From: a bacterium
GTDB taxonomy: Bacteria; Armatimonadota; Fimbriimonadia; Fimbriimonadales; Fimbriimonadaceae
NCBI GenBank assembly: GCA_013823945.1
Contig: PNMZ01000001.1
Coordinates: 620,001-684,000 of the forward strand
DNA: 64,000 nucleotides
Direction: 5' to 3'
Positions 33,358 through 42,566 of this stretch are shown here, piece after piece. Below the pieces are notes generated by a model, which was given only the letters and a program-made list of their open reading frames with translations, had not been told where the DNA came from and did not search any database. The position numbers were made by a program, and so were the translations under genes. Each line of letters begins with the position of its first letter. The first letter of the stretch is position 1.

Positions 33358-34070
33358 GCAAGTTGCGGCAAGATCACCTCACTCGGGCCCGTCCAGTTCA
33401 CTAACCCCTTCCCGCCCCGGGCTTCCTGATTCACTCGGATCACTCCACACCCTCGCCAGGCTGCTTGCTCCGTGAACCCATAACTCACCACTCCACTTGT
33501 TCCAACCTCCACAAAAAGCTCGTCTCCTGCTAAATTTTCAATCACTTCGAAAGGAGCACGCCACGGATATTCCCCAAACCAAACAACATTTGGACGCGCA
33601 AGTTCTCCACTTTCCAGCCTCGGCAGTGTCTCAAAGTCAAACTCTTCGGGCCACTCCAGATCATTCACTTCGCAAACCTCTCCCGACTCCACGCCCTTCA
33701 TTTCCAAAATATTCCCATGCAACCGCAAAGCAGCAACCCCAACCCGATCCAATAGATCATCGACATTGCTGGTCAAAACCACTCCTCTCAGATCAGCCAG
33801 TGCCCGATGACCATCATTGGGTTCGGCCCCTCTCACCGCTCTGATTCGCATGGCGTACCAATTCCATACTAAAACCGGATTACTCGCAAACCCTTCTCGC
33901 GTTGCCAAACTCGCTGCATCTTGACCTTGATAGTAGCCCCCTGCCCCCCGGAATGTCGGAATTCCACTCGCCGCACTCAGCCCCGCTCCCGCCAAGACCA
34001 CAACTTTCGACCAATTTCGGCTCGAAATCAGGCGTAGAACTGCATCAGGCACCATCTCCTCAGGATACAC
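33342..34070 (-). CDS. Sir2-family NAD-dependent deacylase lacking the zinc cysteines
   Basis: A protein of up to 242 residues with the sirtuin motifs: GAGLSAASGIPTFRG (NAD binding), TSNVDDL (in place of T-Q-N-I-D), LHGN with the catalytic His, PNVVWFGE, and VGTSGVV. The zinc-binding tetracysteine region is degenerate: only one Cys is present between LHGN and PNVVWFGE, so no zinc ribbon can form. Sirtuins remove acyl groups from lysines with NAD or transfer ADP-ribose. Start choice is uncertain: GTG 34070, ATG 34055 or GTG 34052; GAGGAG just before 34055 favours one of the later ones. It is divergent from the GYF_2-like gene. Confidence 0.85.
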   Translation of the reverse strand: MYPEEMVPDAVLRLISSRNWSKVVVLAGAGLSAASGIPTFRGAGGYYQGQDAASLATREGFASNPVLVWNWYAMRIRAVRGAEPNDGHRALADLRGVVLTSNVDDLLDRVGVAALRLHGNILEMKGVESGEVCEVNDLEWPEEFDFETLPRLESGELARPNVVWFGEYPWRAPFEVIENLAGDELFVEVGTSGVVSYGFTEQAAWRGCGVIRVNQEARGGKGLVNWTGPSEVILPQLAQLLA

Positions 34071-34086
34071 TCACCCCAACCAAAAC

Positions 34087-34884
34087 GTGTTCTATCTCCA
34101 ACGCTCCGGATCGCAAGATCAAGAAGGCCCTTACAGTTTTGAATACCTCCGTGATCGAGTACGCGAAGGAGCAATTTTTGCCGAAGACCTCCTCATCCCC
34201 GCTGAAGGCGGCACACCGTTCCCTGTCCGCGATGTTTTCGAGTGGCGAGATTTCACCCAATCTGCACCTCAGTCCACCCAGACCGAATCATCCCCCTATC
34301 AACCCCCGAACACCCCACCCCTCGTTGGGCCAAAATCTCCCAATACTGGAGTCTCAAAAGGCAGTATCGCGATTATCGCGACCATCATCCTGATCTCCCT
34401 CTGCTGCGTACCAGGCCTCATCGTGAGCCGTGGCCTGGGCTCCAGTCTTCGCGGGGGCGGCACTCAGTCCACGGTTATGACTGGGGTCGATAGCGTTGAT
34501 GCCATCGCCGTTCTCCGCCGAATCTCCAACGCCAGCATCCTTTACAGCAATGACTGGGACGGGTTCTATCCTGATAAATTCGACGACGGAACGCTCTGGC
34601 AATCTCAAATCCGGGGTTACCTCGAACCCGGAACTCCATTTGAACTCGGCCCCGGCAAAGCCGTTGAAGCCAATCCAAATCTCGCCGAAATACGCCGAGG
34701 ATCGATCATCGATCCCAACCAAACTCTCCTCCATTTCATCCGCGAACCTATTCTCGGCGACCAGTCCGCTGTCTCCAATTCCGATGGCCGCGCAGGCTAT
34801 GTCGATTCACAAAAACTGTCTGAGTCAATCACCCGCAACATCTACAACGTCCCTATCGACGGCGGCTACCGCCGTCGACGATAA
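34087..34884 (+). CDS. GYF_2-like domain membrane protein, hypothetical
   Basis: A 265-residue protein starting at GTG 34087. Residues 1-55 (FYLQRSGSQDQEGPYSFEYLRDRV) resemble the GYF_2 domain that precedes membrane segments in many planctomycete-type proteins. A Pro/Ser/Thr-rich linker leads to one transmembrane helix (about 98-120). The outer domain (about 140-265) includes ISNASILYSNDWDGFYPD, a pattern seen in the secreted halves of prepilin-like/DUF1559-type proteins. Function is unknown. No good ribosome site is visible upstream of the GTG. Confidence 0.65.
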   Translation: MFYLQRSGSQDQEGPYSFEYLRDRVREGAIFAEDLLIPAEGGTPFPVRDVFEWRDFTQSAPQSTQTESSPYQPPNTPPLVGPKSPNTGVSKGSIAIIATIILISLCCVPGLIVSRGLGSSLRGGGTQSTVMTGVDSVDAIAVLRRISNASILYSNDWDGFYPDKFDDGTLWQSQIRGYLEPGTPFELGPGKAVEANPNLAEIRRGSIIDPNQTLLHFIREPILGDQSAVSNSDGRAGYVDSQKLSESITRNIYNVPIDGGYRRRR

Positions 34885-34966
34885 ATACTCCACCCTCATC
34901 CAATACTTGAAAATCACGATTCTCATATTATCAAGATATTGGCTCAAAAATTGTCCGTCTCTCGTC

Positions 34967-35029
34967 TTCCTCGCGAATGCGGGGATCCAGCGAACGAAAA
35001 CATTGTGCCGAAGGCTCATCTCTCCACCT
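34967..35029. repeat. Dispersed repeat copy, intergenic
   Basis: This 63-base segment matches the repeat at 7680-7740: both have CGCGAA-x-GCGGGGA-x-CCAG followed 17-20 bases later by TGCCGAAGGCTC-x-TCTCTCC or a close form. It sits between the convergent GYF_2-like gene and priA. The rest of this 199-base gap holds no visible gene. Confidence 0.65.
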
Positions 35030-35083
35030 AATAAAACTCGATTCAAACCTCATCATTTTTTTTAGATAACAGTTGCGATATTC

Positions 35084-37486
35084 TTAAACCAAACTATTCG
35101 GGTCAACATCAATCAATATCCGCATCTCCGCCGTACCCAATCCCGCCAAGGCTTCCGCCACCGGCCCAACATCCGCCCCCGGTGCCAGCTTCACCAAAAC
35201 GTGCCGCCGATACAAATTACTCAACTTAGACAAAGGACAATCCACTGGCCCCAAAACCTCCCCGTCTGTCAAAACCCTGCGCAGCTTTTGCCCCCCCACT
35301 GCCGAAAGTTCATAAACCGCCCGCTCATCTGGCCCTGTAAACACCACGTTCACCAACCGCCGGAACGGCGGATAGCCCGCCTTCTCCCGCTCCAGAATCA
35401 AAGTCGAATAAAACCCCTCAAAGTCGTGTGACTGCGCCATCACCACCGCCGGATGGTCGGGGGAAAGCGTCTGAATGACAACCTGACCCGCTCGCGCTCC
35501 CCGACCCGCCCGACCCGCCACCTGACTCAACAACTGGAACGTTCGCTCACTCGCTCGAAAATCCGGAATAGACAAACTAATATCCGCCGCAATCACCCCC
35601 ACCAGCGTCACATTCGGGAAATCCAGCCCCTTCGCCACCATCTGCGTCCCGACCAGAACGTTCAGTTCACCCGTTCGGAACCGGGCAATTGTATCCTCCA
35701 AAACCCCCTTCCTCCGCGCTATGTCCCGATCGAGTCGCGCCACCCTCGCCCCCTCAAAATCCGTCCCCACCGACTCCTCAACTCGCTCTGCTCCAATACC
35801 GAATGCCTTCACTCGCTCGCCCCCACAACTATCACACACGTCCGGTGCGGGCATCGAAAAATCACAGTGATGACATCGCAATTTTTTGTCCTTCCGGTGC
35901 AACGCCAAAGCTACGGCACAGTGCGGGCACTCATACCGCTTCCCACAATCCCGGCACACCACAAACGGCGCAAATGCCCGCCGATTCAAGAAGAGAATCA
36001 CCTGCTCGTCCCGCCCTAGAGCCCGCTCAATCCCTTCCCGGAGCCGTGGCGAAAAAACCCCCGCCGACCGATCCTTGTACCCTTCTCGCAAATCCTCAAT
36101 AAACACTTCCGGCAACTGAGCACTCGCCGCCCGCACCGGCAACCGCAGCAACCGCATTCCCCCGTTCAATGCCGCATAAAAACTCTCCACGCTCGGCGTT
36201 GCACTCCCCATCACAACCGGACAACCGAACCGCTCCGCCAAAAACACCGCAAGCTGTTTAGTGTGATACCTTGGCGCATTTTCTTGCTTATAACTCGCTT
36301 CATGCTCTTCATCCACCACGATCAACCCCAAGTTCGATAGCGGCGCAAAGAGGGCACTCCTTGGCCCCAAAACCACCGGAGCCTCCCCACTCGCCACCCG
36401 CATCCAATTGTCCATCCGCTCTCTCGACGATAAGTTACTGTGGAGCACCGCTACCCGATCCCCAAACCGATCCCGCAACTGCGCAACGACCTGCGCCGTC
36501 AGGGCAATCTCTGGCACCAAGTAAAGCACCTGTTTCCCCCGACCCAAAGCCTCTTCCGCGCACCGCAAAAACACTTCCGTCTTCCCCGACCCCGTGATCC
36601 CGTACAGCAAAAACTGCTCCGATTTCTCCCCTCGAATCGCTTCCTGGATCAAGTCAATTGCCGCTTGCTGATGCTCATTCGGGGTCGGCGGAGTCTTGAT
36701 CTTGTGTGCCCCCGCCTCCGGCTCAACCAACAGCCCTTCGTTTACAAGAGCCTTGAGTGTCGCATCACTCACTTGCCCCAACATTTTGATCTCCTCTTTG
36801 CTCAGCGCAACCCCCTCCGAACCCTGTAATCGCATCAAGGTCACAACCTGCGCCGGACGCTTTTTTGCGTGCTTTCGAATGTAAGCATCGACCTGAGCAC
36901 TGTCCGCCGTTAGCTGGAACCGCCCCCCGGATTCTCCCCGCCCTGTTTCCATTTTCACTCGGGTCACCAGTTCAACTGCCCCCCGCTTCCGCAATGCCTT
37001 CAGCGAGTTCATCGTCCCTTGCGGAATCGGACGCGTCTTGCTCTCCTCCAGCGGCCCTCCGGCCAGCGACCGCATGATCTCCTCCTGCGCCGTGTTGAGG
37101 TCATCCCACTCTTTGCCCTCGACGATGCGCCACTCCTTGACCAACCGGTCCTTGATCCCCGGCGGCGTTGCCAAACTCAAACACGTCGGCACAGTGCTCA
37201 GGGTCTGCTTCGCCGTTTCATGCACCAAATCCACCACTGCTTCTGGCAACGACAAATTCCCCACCTTCGCACCTAATCCTTTGAGGGATGCCACCGGAAA
37301 CCCAAGCTCTAAGTCAAAAATCTCCTTAATTGCCAGCACATAGCCGACCGTCTGCCTCGGCCCCAACGGCACCATGTACGCCTCCCCAACGCGCACCCCC
37401 TGCGTCGCACGATAGGTATAAACAGCCTCCGCCCCCGCCATCCGCGAGTCGAGCCCCACCTCCGCAATCAGTATCCGCTCCGCCAT
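35084..37486 (-). CDS. priA: Primosomal protein N', replication restart helicase PriA
   Basis: An 800-residue superfamily 2 helicase. The N-terminal 3'-OH-binding domain and winged helix are followed by Walker A GITGSGKTEV (296-305), DEEH (Walker B), the zinc-binding cysteines (CRDCGKRYECPHC, CHHCDF, CDSCGG) inserted in the helicase core, and the C-terminal domain. PriA recognises stalled forks and reloads the replisome. The length is near that of other bacterial PriA proteins (about 730-800). It stands alone; downstream lies a dispersed repeat and upstream the AT-rich hypothetical island. Confidence 0.97.
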   Translation of the reverse strand: MAERILIAEVGLDSRMAGAEAVYTYRATQGVRVGEAYMVPLGPRQTVGYVLAIKEIFDLELGFPVASLKGLGAKVGNLSLPEAVVDLVHETAKQTLSTVPTCLSLATPPGIKDRLVKEWRIVEGKEWDDLNTAQEEIMRSLAGGPLEESKTRPIPQGTMNSLKALRKRGAVELVTRVKMETGRGESGGRFQLTADSAQVDAYIRKHAKKRPAQVVTLMRLQGSEGVALSKEEIKMLGQVSDATLKALVNEGLLVEPEAGAHKIKTPPTPNEHQQAAIDLIQEAIRGEKSEQFLLYGITGSGKTEVFLRCAEEALGRGKQVLYLVPEIALTAQVVAQLRDRFGDRVAVLHSNLSSRERMDNWMRVASGEAPVVLGPRSALFAPLSNLGLIVVDEEHEASYKQENAPRYHTKQLAVFLAERFGCPVVMGSATPSVESFYAALNGGMRLLRLPVRAASAQLPEVFIEDLREGYKDRSAGVFSPRLREGIERALGRDEQVILFLNRRAFAPFVVCRDCGKRYECPHCAVALALHRKDKKLRCHHCDFSMPAPDVCDSCGGERVKAFGIGAERVEESVGTDFEGARVARLDRDIARRKGVLEDTIARFRTGELNVLVGTQMVAKGLDFPNVTLVGVIAADISLSIPDFRASERTFQLLSQVAGRAGRGARAGQVVIQTLSPDHPAVVMAQSHDFEGFYSTLILEREKAGYPPFRRLVNVVFTGPDERAVYELSAVGGQKLRRVLTDGEVLGPVDCPLSKLSNLYRRHVLVKLAPGADVGPVAEALAGLGTAEMRILIDVDPNSLV

Positions 37487-37551
37487 CCTAGACCCTCAAC
37501 TGTACTTCCATTGATCAAAATCGCTCCGGCGCATTTCCCCCAAATTTCCCT

Positions 37552-38052
37552 CTAACGAGATGGACGATCAGCCCGTCGCGAACTCTCTTTCACCTGAAAC
37601 CATAGAGCCGAGATCAATACCAAAACCGTCGAAGAACCGAGCCAAAGAACGAGTGATTCATAGTCATTGCCGTTACTCCCGCTTATATGGAGCAGAAAGC
37701 CAGCCAGATATCCAAGGATGCAGATTCCAAATGACATCGCCCTCCATCTCAGGCACCACAAGACAACTACGATAGTCGATAACACAGTCATGCCGAAACT
37801 CAAAACCACTGCAAAAAGCGGAACAAAAGCTTCGTTCTCCGCAAATGAAATCGACCCAAGCCGTTGTAGGTTCACCAACTTCAGGTAAGCATGAGCAAGG
37901 TAAAAATTCGCCAGTAGAGAGACAAATAAATGCAAACCCACGACAATAGCCCTCGAGCGGAATCGTACAATAGATCCTTCATCTGCATTCGCTTCGCTTT
38001 GCCGCTTCACAGTGTTTATTCTACGCTCCTTTGGCCTAACCGAATGATTCAT
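37552..38052 (-). CDS. Hypothetical four-helix membrane protein
   Basis: About 166 residues from ATG 38052. Four hydrophobic segments are visible (about 32-52, 72-94, 100-120, 132-150). No family is recognised. The gene starts inside the end of the upstream lipoprotein gene region (27-base overlap), so the two are probably cotranscribed. The coding sequence is AT-richer than priA next to it. An ATG 16 codons earlier is possible but lies within the previous gene. Confidence 0.6.
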   Translation of the reverse strand: MNHSVRPKERRINTVKRQSEANADEGSIVRFRSRAIVVGLHLFVSLLANFYLAHAYLKLVNLQRLGSISFAENEAFVPLFAVVLSFGMTVLSTIVVVLWCLRWRAMSFGICILGYLAGFLLHISGSNGNDYESLVLWLGSSTVLVLISALWFQVKESSRRADRPSR

Positions 38053-38078
38053 GCAATTACGCAAAAAGTGATCGAATG

Positions 38079-38684
38079 TTAAAATCCATAGTTGCGGCAA
38101 GTCTCTAACAAAATGGATTCAGTTGTTGTCTTGCAAACTTCCCGTGCAAGTGTCTTTATAGATTCATCGTTTCCTCTCCCTGCATATGTAATTCCATGGT
38201 CTGTGGCAACAGTGTCACGTCTCGGATTCTCTAAAATATCAACAAAAGTTTCCATTGCTTCTTGTCCATCTACAAGCATCAGCAACTGTAACACATTATA
38301 TCGATAGCTATTGTCCTCGTCACTTCCCTGATTTTCGTAAGAGCCACCAGAGTTCTTGACCAAATTTTCATAATGACTTGCTGCGAATTCTTCAATTTCG
38401 CTCTCGTTGGCTTTCAAGTCTTCAAGAGCTTTGGAGAGTATCTCTGGATCGGTAGACAATAAATTTCCATGAAGTGCCACAAGCCAGTCGAGTGAAACGG
38501 GAGATTTCATTTCCGGTTGCTTGCTTTTTTCTGAGGCAATAGAAACTGCTGAAGGATTTTCCGATCGATGCTTCACCTCGGCTTCAGAATCACAGGAAGC
38601 GAGGAGTACTACCGCCATCACCGTCAAAGCAATGCAAAAACTTCGGCCAAAACCCGGGCAAGTCTTTTCTAGATTCAGATTCAT
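38079..38684 (-). CDS. Hypothetical lipoprotein
   Basis: A 201-residue protein with a lipoprotein signal: a hydrophobic stretch ending LLASC (Cys31). The mature protein is acidic and appears helical, with ESILLETCRNYGF at the end. A HEAT-like or TPR-like helical repeat is possible (LQLLMLVDGQEAMETFVDIL), but I cannot assign a family. Codon use and GC are lower than in flanking genes (a 60-base sample at 38281 has 23 G+C), consistent with acquired DNA. Confidence 0.6.
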   Translation of the reverse strand: MNLNLEKTCPGFGRSFCIALTVMAVVLLASCDSEAEVKHRSENPSAVSIASEKSKQPEMKSPVSLDWLVALHGNLLSTDPEILSKALEDLKANESEIEEFAASHYENLVKNSGGSYENQGSDEDNSYRYNVLQLLMLVDGQEAMETFVDILENPRRDTVATDHGITYAGRGNDESIKTLAREVCKTTTESILLETCRNYGF

Positions 38685-38799
38685 AGCTCTTTATGTGTTA
38701 ACTCCCCAACTCCTGCAATGAACAGCCTAACCCTGGCCCGATGTGACTGCCGACTACTCAAATCAACTTTGGATCTATAAAAAATCAGTCTCAAGTTCA

Positions 38800-39372
38800 T
38801 CACTTCCTCGCAACCAGCGACCTTAAACGATCAAAATCAAAGAAATATCGAAGTTCAGGGTCAGGAAAAAATTCTAAAAAATCAGGGTCGAATTCGCCAC
38901 CGCAAGAGGTAATCCAATCGTCAGATGGCAGAAAGAGCTTCTCAAGCAAACAGACCATGCCAAATGTAGGTTTTTCCAATGAAACAAAGTGAAGCCCATT
39001 TAACAGTACTGCCAACCATTTCACGGTATCTGGTTCGCATTGTTCTGCATCTTGCATTGCATAGTATCGAAGGTAGCATCCTATACTCCATCCAAAAGTA
39101 CACCACTCATATTCAACGCCTGAGCAAAAAAGTTTCAGTGCCCCAACATACCAATAGAGTCTTGTACTCGGTTCCTGTCTCCAAAATCCATCAAAATCAT
39201 CATCATCAAAATCGTCTCCAATTCCAGACCAATCTGAAGCAAAGTGCTTCTTGCAGGCTACTTCAAAAAGTATGTCCTGATCAATGGGCACCTTAATCGG
39301 AGCGCGTTCCATATTCTCGAAGTACTGAAAACCTCGCTCAAGAAATACATTCGTCTGTTTCATTTCTAACAT
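38800..39372 (-). CDS. Hypothetical acidic protein
   Basis: A 190-residue soluble, strongly acidic and aromatic-rich protein (DDFDDDDFDGFW, many Phe, Trp and Tyr). No signal peptide or family is recognised. The composition resembles small immunity proteins of contact-dependent toxin systems, but no toxin is seen beside it, so this is a weak guess. It is AT-rich like its two neighbours. A start a few codons in (MKQTNV) is also possible. Confidence 0.5.
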   Translation of the reverse strand: MLEMKQTNVFLERGFQYFENMERAPIKVPIDQDILFEVACKKHFASDWSGIGDDFDDDDFDGFWRQEPSTRLYWYVGALKLFCSGVEYEWCTFGWSIGCYLRYYAMQDAEQCEPDTVKWLAVLLNGLHFVSLEKPTFGMVCLLEKLFLPSDDWITSCGGEFDPDFLEFFPDPELRYFFDFDRLRSLVARK

Positions 39373-39445
39373 TCCCCATGTCAGCTGTTGCCGAACAACT
39401 GCCCCGGTTCATATTCAATTCTACAGCAAAAATGACCCACATCCC

Positions 39446-41866
39446 CTACTTACTCGCTGCCGCCGTGAACTTCATCCGAGTCAAATGCTTGATCTGGATC
39501 ATCGTAAACCCAATCAAAATTGCCCCCAAAACCCATGCCGCCGCCGTCGCATAACCAAATTTCAAGAACATAAACGCGTTCTCCCAAACTTCCAGCCCGA
39601 TCACCCGTGTAGCCCGGTTTGGCCCGCCTCCCGTCAAAATAAAGATGTTCTCCATCGCCTTGAAGCCGGCGATGAACACCCCTAGGAAGTTAATCAGCAT
39701 CAACGCCTTAAGCCCCGGGAACGTGATGTACCGAATCTTGTGCCACCAGCTCGCCCCGTCCAAATCCGCCGCCTCGTACCGCTCATCCGGAATGTTCTTC
39801 AATGCCGCCAAATATAGGATCGAGCCCGGCCCGGCCCCCGCCCAAATCCCCGGAATCACCACCGCCAGCATCGCTAGTTCCGGCGATCCCAGCCAATCCA
39901 AAGCCAGCGGCACATGCTCAATTCCCTTGATCGCCGAAACCCACTCCAAAGGAATGTTTAAAAGTGAGTTCAAAACACCCACTTCCGATTTGTCATAAAT
40001 CTGTCGCCACAAAAAAGCAATCACAATCGGACTCGTCATCGCTGGCAAGTAAAACACTGTCCGGAACAGCAACTTGAAGCGAGGGATTTCATTCAGCGCA
40101 ATCGCCAGGAATATCGGCAAAAAGAACCCAATCCCAATCGTCAGCCCCACATAGATAAAGCTGTTCATCAAAGACTTCCAAAAAATCGGCTGAGTGAAGA
40201 CATCTATGAAATTGTCGAGCCCAACAAAACTCGCCCCTTGCAAAACCCGGTAATCCTGGAACGCAATCACCAATCCCTTAAGGAGCGGATAGTAGGCCCA
40301 TACAAGCAAACTCACCACCGCTGGCGCAAGACACCACCCAATAAATCGAAGCGCCCTCGCCCGATCTGCCCCCTTGGGAAGCCGATCGTCCACCATTTCC
40401 AACTCTTTCGCCGCATTCTTAAACGCGCGAAAGACCAAAAATCCTCCGATGAGCGTCACCGCAATCAGGATCCCCAACGCCCAGGTGCGCCGGACTTGCA
40501 TCACTTCTTTGGGCGTGTAGCCCAGCAAAACCTGATCCATTTCCCCTTGAACTTGCCGCAAAATATCAATCGTCGGTCGATCTGGCTCCACCCTCGCCAA
40601 ATCCATCGCCGTGTCCAACACTGTGTAGACCTGAGCGCAGTTTCGGCCGTATGGCTCCGGCTTCCCACTCGAAAACAGTTTCTTATTCGCCTCGATGTAG
40701 CCAGGGTCAACCGTCGCCACCAACTTTTCATAACCGAATTTCTGCAGCAAATCGGGATTGACCAAATTCGCCATCCCAAAGTCCACAAACTTATCCGTCG
40801 AAATCTTTGCTGCCTTCTGGCTTACAAAAAACTCAATAAACTTCCAACACGCCTCCAGCTTTTTGGGGTCTTTGACGTTGGCATTGATCGCCCACATCCC
40901 CGCATTGATCTCATTAAAACTTCCCGCTGGCCCTGCGGGCATTGGCGCAATCCCGATCAAGCTCGGCGGAATCGAACTCGTACTCAGCACCGTATCCTGC
41001 GAGTAACTGAACCACATGCTCACTTTCCCCGCCGCAATATCTTGCGAGTAAGTTGTCACCACACTCGCCATCGGCCCGAACGACTTGCCGTCCTTTTGCC
41101 ACTTTTCCGTGGTCAATTTCCGATAAAAATCAAGGGCCGTCGCCCCTTCTGGCGTTGCGACCGTTGCCCGCCAAACCCCACTGTCCGTCGGCTGAACAAC
41201 CTCACCCCCCGCTTGCCACAGCAAGTTTATCCAATGGTACGCCTGCCCCTGAGGGTTCCCACTAAACGCAAAACCAGACCGCCCCGGAGCTGACTCCGTG
41301 AGCCTTTGCCCATATTCATAAAACTCCGCCCAAGTCTTGGGGGGCTTTCTCGGGTCAAGCCCTGCTTCCACAAAGTGATCCTTACGGTAATAGAGCCCCT
41401 GTGCGACCTGGAAGAATGGCAGAGAATAAATCTTCCCGTCGTAGCTCTTAATGATGTCCAGAATCGTCGGATTCACCAACGTCATCACGGAGGGATCCTT
41501 TGCGATTAAATCATCGAGCGGCCGACAAAACCCTTGGTCGATGTAATTGTAATACTGCCGGAAGTTAACATAAAAAACATCCGGAGCCGTGTCCCCCGCC
41601 ATCGACATCAAGAAGTTACTTTCGGCTTTCTCACCTGGCAGTTCCAAGCCGCCAGCGTTAACAACTCGGACTTCCGGATGCATTCGGTGGAATTCGTCAA
41701 AAACTGCTCGTCGCGCTAGCGACCTGGGATCGGTTGCATTGGGTGGAGGCAAACCCAAGGTTGCTGCCATCATCCGAATGGTCGTCGGCTTTCCCTCGCC
41801 CGCATCCCCTTGGGCCATGCACAGTGACGCCAGTCCGATCAACAGCAGACCAATCCACTTGCGCAT
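39446..41866 (-). CDS. Fused sugar-ABC solute-binding protein and permease
   Basis: An 806-residue protein joining two usually separate subunits. Residues 1-18 are a signal peptide (LASLCMAQ). Residues about 25-445 form a family 1 extracellular solute-binding protein (DTAPDVFYVNF, a hallmark of MalE-like proteins). After a hydrophobic helix at about 460-480, residues 495-806 form a MalF-type permease with six membrane segments and the EAA loop (AALKNIPDERYEAADLDGASWWHKI) that contacts the ATPase. It would bind and import a sugar or oligosaccharide. Neither a second permease nor the ATPase is in the window. The start ATG is well placed before the signal peptide. Confidence 0.93.
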   Translation of the reverse strand: MRKWIGLLLIGLASLCMAQGDAGEGKPTTIRMMAATLGLPPPNATDPRSLARRAVFDEFHRMHPEVRVVNAGGLELPGEKAESNFLMSMAGDTAPDVFYVNFRQYYNYIDQGFCRPLDDLIAKDPSVMTLVNPTILDIIKSYDGKIYSLPFFQVAQGLYYRKDHFVEAGLDPRKPPKTWAEFYEYGQRLTESAPGRSGFAFSGNPQGQAYHWINLLWQAGGEVVQPTDSGVWRATVATPEGATALDFYRKLTTEKWQKDGKSFGPMASVVTTYSQDIAAGKVSMWFSYSQDTVLSTSSIPPSLIGIAPMPAGPAGSFNEINAGMWAINANVKDPKKLEACWKFIEFFVSQKAAKISTDKFVDFGMANLVNPDLLQKFGYEKLVATVDPGYIEANKKLFSSGKPEPYGRNCAQVYTVLDTAMDLARVEPDRPTIDILRQVQGEMDQVLLGYTPKEVMQVRRTWALGILIAVTLIGGFLVFRAFKNAAKELEMVDDRLPKGADRARALRFIGWCLAPAVVSLLVWAYYPLLKGLVIAFQDYRVLQGASFVGLDNFIDVFTQPIFWKSLMNSFIYVGLTIGIGFFLPIFLAIALNEIPRFKLLFRTVFYLPAMTSPIVIAFLWRQIYDKSEVGVLNSLLNIPLEWVSAIKGIEHVPLALDWLGSPELAMLAVVIPGIWAGAGPGSILYLAALKNIPDERYEAADLDGASWWHKIRYITFPGLKALMLINFLGVFIAGFKAMENIFILTGGGPNRATRVIGLEVWENAFMFLKFGYATAAAWVLGAILIGFTMIQIKHLTRMKFTAAASK

Positions 41867-41893
41867 AGGAATTGATTATACGCCCCAAACATG

Positions 41894-41929
41894 AAAACCC
41901 CCCCGAATCGACCAACATCAATTCGGGGG
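41894..41929 (-). terminator. Rho-independent terminator after the first PEP-CTERM gene
   Basis: CCCCCGAAT (41900-41908) pairs perfectly with ATTCGGGGG (41921-41929). On the minus strand the stem is followed by GG and then TTTT (41894-41897). It lies 23 bases past the stop of the 41952-42566 gene and just upstream of the ABC fusion gene, insulating the two. Confidence 0.8.
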
Positions 41930-41951
41930 AGATTCAAGGATGCAATTTGCT

Positions 41952-42566
41952 TTAGCGTCGGCTGCGTCGCCGCGCGACGGCTGCCGCTACAAGTCCAAGA
42001 ACAGCCATGGTTGCCGGCTCTGGAACAACTTCAGCCGAGGTGGTCATACTCGCCGTGTAGCTAGATACTCCACCCGTTATCGACGGGTTCGCAAAGGAGT
42101 AGTTGACAACTTCTGAGGTCAACAATCCCGCATAGGCAGCAATTGCCGAACCACTAAAGCTCACGTTATTTGCCGTAAAATCAGACGCCGAGGCAGCTAC
42201 CGGCTCAATCACCGATGCTGATCCAAAGTTGATTTGGAACAACGGATTGTTGAAGTCGGAATCGTAGTATCGAATCTCGCCCGCGCCAAGGGTATGAATC
42301 GTGAACAATCCTACAGTGTTAGTACTTAGAATGGCGACTGGTGACATCGCCATAAAAACGTTTGAGTACGTTCCTGATGCAATCGGGACAGAGAGTGTCA
42401 GGCCCGGATTAGTCCATCCTGCATTCACGACACTATTTGCAACGTCAATGGAAAAGACGGTCGGAGAACCCGATGATGGATCCTGGTGGGTTGCAATCGT
42501 GACCGCTTGGGCCGACGACACAAAAACAACTGCGCTGGCTAATACCAGCATGTGCTTTAACTTCAT
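41952..42566 (-). CDS. PEP-CTERM sorting domain protein (first of two)
   Basis: About 204 residues from ATG 42566, which has GGAG 4 bases upstream. A signal peptide (MLVLASAVVFVSSAQA) leads into a Ser/Thr/Asn/Ala-rich beta-type body. The C-terminus is the PEP-CTERM signal: VVPEPATMAV, a hydrophobic helix, and RRRSRR. Such proteins are processed by an exosortase and reach the cell surface or extracellular matrix. It is a paralogue of the next gene, with the same order of elements. It ends at a strong terminator. Confidence 0.9.
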   Translation of the reverse strand: MKLKHMLVLASAVVFVSSAQAVTIATHQDPSSGSPTVFSIDVANSVVNAGWTNPGLTLSVPIASGTYSNVFMAMSPVAILSTNTVGLFTIHTLGAGEIRYYDSDFNNPLFQINFGSASVIEPVAASASDFTANNVSFSGSAIAAYAGLLTSEVVNYSFANPSITGGVSSYTASMTTSAEVVPEPATMAVLGLVAAAVARRRSRR

